Part shown: piece by piece, positions 33,188 to 39,431 of the stretch | Position numbering within the stretch: position 1 is the stretch's first letter | Layout: each line of letters begins with the position of its first letter | Source: JBGPIT01 sp041485125 | GTDB taxonomy: Bacteria; Desulfobacterota; Binatia; UTPRO1 | Length of the DNA: 49,537 bases | Direction: 5' to 3' | Assembly (NCBI GenBank): GCA_041485125.1 | Contig: JBGPIT010000002.1 | Coordinates: forward strand, 1 to 49,537 | Translations under genes and position numbers: made by a program | The notes under the pieces: model-generated | Database searches by the model: none | What the model was told of the DNA's origin: nothing | What the model saw: the letters and a program-made list of their open reading frames with translations, nothing else

Positions 33188-33553
33188 GTGCGCTGTGCCT
33201 CGTGCCGCGCCTCTGCGGGCTTCATGAAGCGTCTCTGCGACTCGTGCGCCGAGGCGTGGCGTCTCTACGAGCAGCACCGCGGCACGATCGGCCTCACGCA
33301 GTTTCTCGATCTCCTGATCGACGCCGGCATGGAACGCGAGAGGATCGAGGCCGCCCTCGCGGGCGATCTCGACGGGCAGGGCGCGCTCCGCGATCGCCTC
33401 ACCGCTGACATGGCCAATCGCATGCTCGCGGACATGGGCGTCGCCGGGCGGCAGACCGCGGCCGACGTGAAACGGCTGCGAGAGTCGGGCGGAGCCGGCG
33501 CGTCGACGACGCGACCCGCGGGCGATGCCAAGCCGCCGCCGTCCCGCCGCTGA
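33188..33553 (+). CDS. Hypothetical protein with N-terminal zinc-knuckle cysteines
   Basis: 121 residues of unknown function. Two CxxC pairs at the very start (C3/C6 and C17/C20) should bind zinc. The middle is a helical region (EAWRLYEQHRGTIGLTQFLDLLIDAGMERERIEAALAGD), and the C-terminus is a disordered-looking, proline- and alanine-rich tail. GTG 33188 is needed to include the first cysteine; no SD is visible. It is divergent from comF (65-bp gap). The reading frame is convincing because of cysteine spacing and codon use, but I cannot name a family. Confidence 0.65.
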   Translation: MRCASCRASAGFMKRLCDSCAEAWRLYEQHRGTIGLTQFLDLLIDAGMERERIEAALAGDLDGQGALRDRLTADMANRMLADMGVAGRQTAADVKRLRESGGAGASTTRPAGDAKPPPSRR

Positions 33554-33600
33554 CGTCGGTCTGCCACTCGCACGCGGCGCTCCGCGTGCGAGGAAGTGCC

Positions 33601-33630
33601 TGGACACTGCGTCCGACCAGCCGCTACACT
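33601..33630 (+). promoter_or_regulatory. Putative promoter before the 53-residue membrane protein
   Basis: TGGACA at 33601-33606 and TACACT at 33625-33630 with an 18-base spacer, five and four matches to consensus. The leader to the ATG at 33673 would be about 36 bases and contains GGAGGGG near 33649-33656. Confidence 0.4.
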
Positions 33631-33672
33631 CGCAGGCGCGCAGAGCCGGAGGGGCGGAAAGGTGACGCTTTC

Positions 33673-33834
33673 ATGCGGCAATTTCTGACCGGCCTGTTTC
33701 TTGGGATCGCGTTTATGTACATCTCGTACCACAAGGACGAGATCGTCCTGGAGGCGACGTCGTGGTTCGCGCACGCATCGCACGATGCCGAAGCGGACGC
33801 GAGGATCCAGAAGATGACCGCCCAGCGGCGCTGA
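33673..33834 (+). CDS. Small single-helix membrane protein
   Basis: 53 residues: MRQFLTGLFLGIAFMYISY forms one membrane helix at the N-terminus, followed by a hydrophilic acidic/helical stretch with HKDEIVLEATSW and ADARIQKMTAQRR. No signal-peptidase site. The ATG 33673 is supported by the hydrophobic start and an upstream promoter-like pair. Unknown function; located 59 bp before yqeY in the same direction. Confidence 0.55.
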   Translation: MRQFLTGLFLGIAFMYISYHKDEIVLEATSWFAHASHDAEADARIQKMTAQRR

Positions 33835-33893
33835 CCGCGGGCCATGACCGCGGCGCCGCCCGTCGACGGACCGGGGTCGCGTACGGAAACGGG

Positions 33894-34334
33894 ATGCTCT
33901 CCGAAGCACGACTACGCCAAGATCTACAGACTGCGATGAAGGCGCGCGACACCCTGACCATGTCGGTGCTGCGCGGCGTGATCGCGGCCGTCGCCAATCA
34001 GAAGATCGAGCGCGGTGGAGCCGATCTCGGCGAGCCGGAGATCCTGGTGCTGCTACAGCGCGAGACCAAGAAGCGCGAGGAAGCCGAGGAGTTCGCGCGC
34101 CGCGCGAGCCGCAACGAGTTGGTGGAGCAGAACGCCGCCGAGCGCGCCATCCTCGCGCGCTACCTGCCGCGGGCGCTCGAGGACGGCGAAGTCGAGAACC
34201 TCGTCCGTAGCTGGGTCGCGGAGGGCGTCGCCGGCATCGGTCCGTTGATGGCGCGTTTGAAGGAGCACTACGCCGGACGGTACGACGGCAAGCGCGCGTC
34301 CGAGATCGTCCGCAAGATCGTCGCCGGCGGCTGA
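33894..34334 (+). CDS. yqeY: GatB/YqeY domain protein
   Basis: 146 residues, the family length. Helical protein related to the C-terminal tail of GatB: LRQDLQTAMKARDTLTMSVLRGVIAAVANQKIE, QRETKKREEAEEFARR, ERAILARYLPRALEDGEVENLV and RYDGKRASEIVRKIV. Possibly tRNA-binding; the family's role is not well defined. ATG 33894 gives the conserved N-terminus. Usually found near rpsU and dnaG; here greA follows after 137 bp. Confidence 0.92.
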   Translation: MLSEARLRQDLQTAMKARDTLTMSVLRGVIAAVANQKIERGGADLGEPEILVLLQRETKKREEAEEFARRASRNELVEQNAAERAILARYLPRALEDGEVENLVRSWVAEGVAGIGPLMARLKEHYAGRYDGKRASEIVRKIVAGG

Positions 34335-34419
34335 GCCGCCGCGAGCACATGCTCGACGCGGCGCGCCCACGGCGCTACCGAGCAGCACCATCAGAGTCCG
34401 CAGCCGAGCCGCCGCAGCT

Positions 34420-34449
34420 TTGACTTGTTCGAGCGGTGACGGCTACGAT
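34420..34449 (+). promoter_or_regulatory. Promoter of greA
   Basis: TTGACT at 34420-34425, 18-base spacer, TACGAT at 34444-34449. Predicted leader of about 16 bases, containing the SD GGAGGAG (34461-34467) before the ATG at 34472. Confidence 0.5.
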
Positions 34450-34471
34450 TCGCTGCTTTCGGAGGAGCACC

Positions 34472-34966
34472 ATGGAACTTCCGGTCGTGAAGCGCCTGAA
34501 GAAAGATCTTCAGGAGCTCATGCACGAGCTGAACGTCGATTTGCCGAAACAGCTGCAGGAGGCGGCGGCCCACGGCGATCTCTCCGAGAACGCCGAGTAC
34601 GACGCCGCCAAGTCGCGGCAGGAGCTGGTGCGCGCACGGATCCGGCAGATCCAAGGCCGTGTCCGCGAGCTCTCGATGTACACGCTCGCGTCGATCCCCC
34701 ACGGCGTCGCGGCCTACGGCAGCCGGGTCACGGTCGAGGACAACGACGAGGGTGCGACCATCGAGTACCGCATCGTGTTCCCGGAAGAGGCCGACGCGGC
34801 AATCGGCACGATCTCGATCAGCTCGCCGATCGGCCGCGCGCTCGTGAACCGCGGCGTGGGAGACCAGGTCGAGGTGCAGACACCGGGGGGCAAGAAGAGC
34901 TATTCGATCGTGGCGTTGATCACCATGCACGAGATCGGCACGGAGGTTTCCGAACCCGACGCGTGA
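34472..34966 (+). CDS. greA: Transcript cleavage factor GreA
   Basis: Binds the RNA polymerase secondary channel and rescues backtracked complexes by stimulating RNA cleavage. 164 residues: N-terminal antiparallel coiled coil with the acidic tip in AAHGDLSENAEYDAAK, then the C-terminal FKBP-like domain (VTVEDNDEGATIEYRIVFPEEAD; SPIGRALVNRGVGDQVEVQTPGG). ATG 34472 with a strong GGAGGAG. 17 bp before the acyl-CoA ligase gene, possibly cotranscribed. Confidence 0.95.
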   Translation: MELPVVKRLKKDLQELMHELNVDLPKQLQEAAAHGDLSENAEYDAAKSRQELVRARIRQIQGRVRELSMYTLASIPHGVAAYGSRVTVEDNDEGATIEYRIVFPEEADAAIGTISISSPIGRALVNRGVGDQVEVQTPGGKKSYSIVALITMHEIGTEVSEPDA

Positions 34967-34983
34967 GGGCCAGGAGGGCGCAC

Positions 34984-36795
34984 ATGGCGTACCGCAATCT
35001 CGCGGAGATGTTCTTCACTCGCGCCGGCGATCTCGCCGACCGCCCGCGCTATCGCGTGAAGCGCGACGGGGAGTGGCGCGACGTCACCTGGGGCACCATG
35101 GCGACGACCGTGCGTGAGGTCGCTGCGGGCCTGGTCGAGCTCGGCATCGCACCGGCGCAGAAGATCGCGATCCTCGCCAACACGCGGCCGGAGTGGGTCG
35201 AGGCCGACCTCGGGATCTACAGCGTCGGCGGCATCTCGGTGCCGATCTATCAGTCCAATTTGCCGCACGAGGTCGGCTACATTCTCGCGAACTCCGAGTC
35301 GCGCGTCTGCTTCGTCGAGAACCCGAAGCAGCTCGCCAAGGTCCGCACGGTCCAACGCGAGGGCTTCGAGCTCGACGGGCAACGCATGCTGGTCGAGGTG
35401 TCGCACCTGATTCTCATCGACGGCGAGCCCGACGGCGCCGACGTCGTGACGCTCGCCGACCTCCGGACACGCGGCCGCGCCGCGCTCGCACGAAGCGGCA
35501 CCACCATCGACCAGCGCATCGGCGGCGTCGGTCGCGACGACCTCGCGACCATCGTCTACACCTCGGGCACGACCGGACCGCCGAAGGGCGTCATGCAGAC
35601 GCACGGCAATCATCTGGCGGCACTGGAGGCCGTGAGCGAGATCGGCCTCGCCAAGGAAGGGGAGGTCGACTTCTTTTTCCTGCCGCTCGCGCACTCGTTC
35701 GCGCGCATGGTGGAGTACTTCGGCCTGCTGGTCGGAACGATCACGGCGTACTCGACGTCGATCGACGTCCTCGCCCAGGAGATCGCCGAGATCAAGCCGC
35801 ACGTGATCCCGTCGGTGCCGCGCATCTACGAGAAGATCTACGCCCGCATCCTGAGCTCGCGTGAGACCGGCGGCACGGTGAAGCGCTGGCTCTTCGACTG
35901 GGCGCTCGAGGTCGGCCGCGCCCGCAGCCTCGCGCAGCAGCAAGGCCAGTCGCCGCCGCTCCACATCCAAGCGCAGGCGCTGCTCGCCGATCGCCTGGTC
36001 TTCTCGCGCATCCACGACGTGCTCGGGGGACGCGTGCGGATCATGGTCTCCGGCGGCGCGCCGCTCGCGCGCGAGATCATGGAGTTCTTCCACGCCACCG
36101 GGCTCTTGATCCTCGAAGGCTATGGCCTCACCGAGACGACGCCGATCCTCACCTGCAACCGGCCGAACCATTTCAAGTTCGGCACCGTCGGCCAGCCGCT
36201 CGACCACGTCACGCTCCACATCGCCGCGGACGGCGAGATCCTGGCCAAGGGACCGAACATCGCGCAGGGCTACTACAAGCGGCCCGAGGCGAGCGCCGAG
36301 GCGTGGGATCCCGAGGGTTGGTTCCACACCGGTGACATCGGCGAGATCGATACCGAAGGGTTCCTCCGCATCACCGATCGGAAGAAGGACCTCATTAAGA
36401 CCTCCGGCGGCAAGTACGTCGCACCGCAGAACATCGAGAACCTCTTGAAGACGCAGCTGCACATCAGCCAAGCCGTGGTGATCGGCGACAACCGCAAATA
36501 CTGCGTGGCGCTGGTGACCCTGGACCCGGAAGAGATCGACCGCTTCGCGCGTACCGAGCAGATCCCCTACGGCGATCAAGGCGAGATCTGTCGCCACCCG
36601 CGCGTGGTCGAGCTCATCGAGACCGAGGTGCAGGCCGTCAACAAGCACCTCGCCTCGTACGAGAGCGTGAAGTACTTCCGCATCCTCGACCGCGACTTCT
36701 CCCAAGAGACCGGCGAGCTGACGCCGAGCCTCAAGGTGAAGCGCAAAGTCGTGACCGAGCGGTATCGCGACCTGATCGACGAGATGTACGGTTGA
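34984..36795 (+). CDS. Long-chain fatty-acid-CoA ligase (AMP-forming)
   Basis: 603-residue ANL-superfamily enzyme activating fatty acids as acyl-AMP, then acyl-CoA. P-loop-like YTSGTTGPPKGV at about 190-201, EGYGLTETTPI, and the hinge segment WFHTGDIGEIDTEGFLRITDRKKDLIKTSGGKYVAPQNIEN; the C-terminal catalytic lysine region SLKVKRKVV is present. Sequence style matches the FAA1/FadD15-type long-chain ligases rather than acetyl-CoA synthetase. ATG 34984. The window also has an ADP-forming acyl-CoA synthetase, so two distinct acid-activating chemistries are encoded. Confidence 0.92.
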   Translation: MAYRNLAEMFFTRAGDLADRPRYRVKRDGEWRDVTWGTMATTVREVAAGLVELGIAPAQKIAILANTRPEWVEADLGIYSVGGISVPIYQSNLPHEVGYILANSESRVCFVENPKQLAKVRTVQREGFELDGQRMLVEVSHLILIDGEPDGADVVTLADLRTRGRAALARSGTTIDQRIGGVGRDDLATIVYTSGTTGPPKGVMQTHGNHLAALEAVSEIGLAKEGEVDFFFLPLAHSFARMVEYFGLLVGTITAYSTSIDVLAQEIAEIKPHVIPSVPRIYEKIYARILSSRETGGTVKRWLFDWALEVGRARSLAQQQGQSPPLHIQAQALLADRLVFSRIHDVLGGRVRIMVSGGAPLAREIMEFFHATGLLILEGYGLTETTPILTCNRPNHFKFGTVGQPLDHVTLHIAADGEILAKGPNIAQGYYKRPEASAEAWDPEGWFHTGDIGEIDTEGFLRITDRKKDLIKTSGGKYVAPQNIENLLKTQLHISQAVVIGDNRKYCVALVTLDPEEIDRFARTEQIPYGDQGEICRHPRVVELIETEVQAVNKHLASYESVKYFRILDRDFSQETGELTPSLKVKRKVVTERYRDLIDEMYG

Positions 36796-37116
36796 TTCCG
36801 GTTGGCGAGCGCGCGTCCGCACTCGCGGTCGTGCAGTCTCGGCGCTGCCCGCGCGTCATGTGCTGCATGTCGGTAGTGTAAATTAAGAAAGTACCTGCGT
36901 GCTGCGCATGCTTGCGCGCATGTCAGGGTCGTGGTAATCCAGCGAATGTTTTTGGCCGAAAAAAGTGGGCCCCGCCCGCTTTTTTCATTTGAGGGGCAGA
37001 ACATCGCCCGGCCAGCCTCCCGCGCACTGGGGTTTCCTGAACGGTACTGGAGCAGTGGTTTCCGACCCCGGTCGCAACGGCCAGGCTCGTCGGCGACTCG
37101 GCCCGTACGAGAAAAC
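36796..37116 (+). other. 321-bp non-coding leader region before rimP-nusA-infB
   Basis: No gene is supported here. It contains the only clearly AT-rich patch of the neighbourhood (about 36876-36895, with TAAATT at 36879-36884 as a possible -10 but no good -35), then the hairpin at 36959-36985, then about 130 bases to the rimP GTG. No tRNA (for example a metY-like gene, as in Enterobacteria) is recognisable. Confidence 0.6.
36959..36985 (+). terminator. Intrinsic terminator or attenuator hairpin
   Basis: AAAAAAGTGGGC and GCCCGCTTTTTT pair over 12 bp (one T-G wobble) around a CCC loop, so the T-run follows the stem on both strands. It may end the acyl-CoA ligase transcript 164 bp downstream of that gene, act as a bidirectional terminator, or attenuate rimP-nusA. 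The A-run can also pair with the T-run at 36949-36953. Confidence 0.75.
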
Positions 37117-37659
37117 GTGGAAACCGACCAGAAAATATTGCGCATCTGGGAGATCGCCGAGCCGGTCGCGCTCGAAGCGGGCCTGGAGCTCGTCGACATC
37201 GAGCACCGGCGCGAAGGGGGCGGGACCATCCTGCGCCTACTCCTGGACCGTCCAGGCGGCGTCTCGATCGACGATCTCGCGAAGATCAGCCGCGAGATCT
37301 CCGATCTTCTCGACGTCCACGCGGAAGCGGTGCCCGGCACGTACACGCTCGAGGTGTCGTCGCCCGGCATCAATCGTCCGCTCACGCGCCCTGCGCACTT
37401 CGCCGCGCACGTCGGCAAGCGCGTGCACGTTCGAACGCGCACGCCAATCGGCGAGCGGCATTCCTTTCGCGGCACGATCGAGTCGGTGAGCGACGACGGC
37501 ATCGTCGTCGCGACCGGGACGGAACGGCATGAGATTCCGTTCAGCGCGATCGCGCACGCGAATTACCAGCACGAGTTTCCGGCGCCCGGCGGCAAGCGCG
37601 GGCCAGGCCGGCGTGCCGAGAGCCGGCCACGCGGGCGGTCGCGCGCCACACCAGAGTAA
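37117..37659 (+). CDS. rimP: Ribosome maturation factor RimP
   Basis: 30S subunit maturation protein. 180 residues from GTG 37117: N-terminal domain (IAEPVALEAGLELVDIEHRREGGGTILRLLLDRPGGVSIDDLAKISREIS) and a C-terminal Sm-like domain (YTLEVSSPGINRPL, FRGTIESVSDDGIVV). The tail (GGKRGPGRRAESRPRGRSRATPE) is a long basic extension beyond the usual end. Upstream in-frame sequence is not RimP-like and includes the terminator, so GTG is chosen. First gene of the rimP-nusA-ylxR-infB operon; nusA starts 13 bp later. Confidence 0.94.
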   Translation: METDQKILRIWEIAEPVALEAGLELVDIEHRREGGGTILRLLLDRPGGVSIDDLAKISREISDLLDVHAEAVPGTYTLEVSSPGINRPLTRPAHFAAHVGKRVHVRTRTPIGERHSFRGTIESVSDDGIVVATGTERHEIPFSAIAHANYQHEFPAPGGKRGPGRRAESRPRGRSRATPE

Positions 37660-37671
37660 GGAGACGACGCC

Positions 37672-39129
37672 ATGCAACCGGATCTCAATAGAGTGATCGA
37701 GCAGGTCAGCAAAGAGAAGGGCATCGACAAGAGCATCATCATCTCCGCGCTCGAGGACGCCATGCTCTCGGCGGCGCGCCGCACCTTCGGGATGGAGCAC
37801 CAGCTCGAGGCCAAGTTCAACGGCGACATCGGCGAGGTCGAGCTCTTCGAGATCAAGACCGTCGTCGACGAGGTGACGGACCCGGCGAACCACATCACCG
37901 TCGCCGACGCACAGGCGACGCTCGATCCCGAGGCCGCGGTGGGTGACGAGCTGCTCTCGAAGCTCGCCCAGGACAAGTTCGGCCGCATCGCCGCGCAGGC
38001 CGCCAAGCAGAACATCATCCAGCGCGTGCGCGAGGCGGAGCGCGCCATCATCTACAACGAGTTCAAGGACCGGAAGAGCGAGCTGTTCTCCGGCATCGTG
38101 CAGCGCTTCGAGCGCAAGAACATCATCGTCAACCTCGGCCGTACCGACGCGATCCTGCCCGAGAAGGAGCAGATCCCGCGCGAGCGCTACCGGCAGGGCG
38201 ACCGCATCCGCGCCTTCATCCTCGACGTCGAGCTCACCAGCAAGGGTCCGCAGATCGTCCTGTCGCGCACCCACCCGGGCCTGTTGATCAAGCTCTTCGA
38301 GCAGGAGGTGCCGGAGATCTACGAGAACATCGTCGAGGTGAAGGGCGCCGCGCGCGAGCCGGGTGGACGGGCGAAGATCGCGGTCTACTCGCACGACTCC
38401 GACGTCGACCCGGTCGGCGCGTGCGTCGGCATGCGCGGCACGCGCGTGCAGTCGGTCGTGCAGGAGCTCCGCGGCGAGAAGATCGACATCGTGCCGTGGA
38501 CGGCCGACCAGGCGGAGTACGTCTGCCGTGCGCTCTCGCCGGCGAAGGTCTCGAAGATCATCATGGACGAGGACGAGCGGGCGATGGAGGTCATCGTCCC
38601 CGACGATCAGCTGTCACTCGCGATCGGCAAGAAGGGCCAGAACGTCCGTCTGGCCTCACGCCTCACCGGCTGGCGGCTCGACGTCCGCGGCGAGTCGGAG
38701 GCGGAGGACGAGGCCCGGAACGCGCGCGCCTCGCTCATGTCGGTGCCGGGAATCGGCGACGTCACTGCCGAGCTGCTCTACCAGGATGGCTTCAAGTCGG
38801 CGGAGGAGCTCGCCGCCACCGACGCCGAGCGCGTGGCGCAGGTCGACGGCGTGAGCGCCGAGAAGGCCGCCACCATCATCAAGTCGGCGCAAGAGCACAT
38901 CGAGCACAAGCGCATCGAAGCGGAGGCACGCGCCGTCGAGGAAGCGGCCGCGGCCGAAGTCGCCGCTGCCGAAGCCGCGGCCGCGGCCGAAGTCGCCGCT
39001 GCCGAAGCCGCGGCCGCGGCCGAAGTCGCCGCCGCCGAAGCCGCGGCCGCCGCTGCCAACCCGCCACCGACGGAGGCGGAGGCGGCGGAGCTCGAGGCCG
39101 GTGCCGCCGAGGGCGACGAGAACGCATGA
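37672..39129 (+). CDS. nusA: Transcription termination/antitermination factor NusA
   Basis: Binds RNA polymerase and nascent RNA to modulate pausing, termination and antitermination. 485 residues: N-terminal RNAP-binding domain (1 to about 125), S1 domain (about 135-200; FSGIVQRFERKNIIVNLG), two KH domains (about 230-345; CVGMRGTRVQSVVQELRGEKIDIV and IGKKGQNVRLASRLTGW), and one helix-hairpin-helix unit (about 360-405). The tail is a run of alanine/glutamate repeats (about 425-460) absent from standard NusA. ATG 37672. It ends in an ATGA overlap with ylxR. Confidence 0.96.
   Translation: MQPDLNRVIEQVSKEKGIDKSIIISALEDAMLSAARRTFGMEHQLEAKFNGDIGEVELFEIKTVVDEVTDPANHITVADAQATLDPEAAVGDELLSKLAQDKFGRIAAQAAKQNIIQRVREAERAIIYNEFKDRKSELFSGIVQRFERKNIIVNLGRTDAILPEKEQIPRERYRQGDRIRAFILDVELTSKGPQIVLSRTHPGLLIKLFEQEVPEIYENIVEVKGAAREPGGRAKIAVYSHDSDVDPVGACVGMRGTRVQSVVQELRGEKIDIVPWTADQAEYVCRALSPAKVSKIIMDEDERAMEVIVPDDQLSLAIGKKGQNVRLASRLTGWRLDVRGESEAEDEARNARASLMSVPGIGDVTAELLYQDGFKSAEELAATDAERVAQVDGVSAEKAATIIKSAQEHIEHKRIEAEARAVEEAAAAEVAAAEAAAAAEVAAAEAAAAAEVAAAEAAAAAANPPPTEAEAAELEAGAAEGDENA
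38944..39042 (+). repeat. Three 33-bp tandem repeats in the 3' end of nusA
   Basis: Units 38944-38976, 38977-39009 and 39010-39042 are identical except for one base in the third (GCT to GCC), then a partial copy follows. Each encodes eleven residues, AAAAEVAAAEA. In frame and GC-rich, so copy number could vary without breaking nusA. Confidence 0.9.
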
Positions 39130-39431
39130 CACGAGGACGACGCACGCTCCCGCGCGTCGCCGGCGCGCGGCGCACCGAGCCGATCCGGACCTGCGTCGGC
39201 TGTCGCCGCCGCGACCGCCGCGCGACGCTCACCCGCGTCGCGGTGCGAAATGGCGTGCTCGCGATCGATCCCGCCAAGCGCGCGCCCGGTCGCGGCGCGT
39301 ATCTTCACGACGCGCGCGCGTGTCTCGAGGCTTTCGCGCGGCGAGGCGGGTTTGTACGGTCGTTACGTTGCGTGATAGCTAAGGACCAGCGCGAAGCGCT
39401 CGTCGCGCGCCTTCCGGAGGTGCAGGGTTGA
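39126..39431 (+). CDS. ylxR: YlxR family RNA-binding protein (DUF448)
   Basis: 101 residues, basic; the family motif RTCVGCRRRD near residue 21 (GRGAY in the second half) is characteristic. YlxR is a nucleoid- or RNA-associated regulator found between nusA and infB in many bacteria. ATG in an ATGA overlap with nusA; ends in a TTGA overlap with infB. Confidence 0.93.
   Translation: MTRGRRTLPRVAGARRTEPIRTCVGCRRRDRRATLTRVAVRNGVLAIDPAKRAPGRGAYLHDARACLEAFARRGGFVRSLRCVIAKDQREALVARLPEVQG

Noticed and set aside
36796..37116. tRNA gene such as metY before rimP
   Set aside because: No cloverleaf or T-loop sequence is present; the region shows only a terminator-like hairpin and an AT-rich patch.
38941..39060. 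CRISPR-like or mobile repeat
   Set aside because: The repeats are in frame inside nusA, with no spacers and no flanking direct repeats; simple coding repeats explain them.
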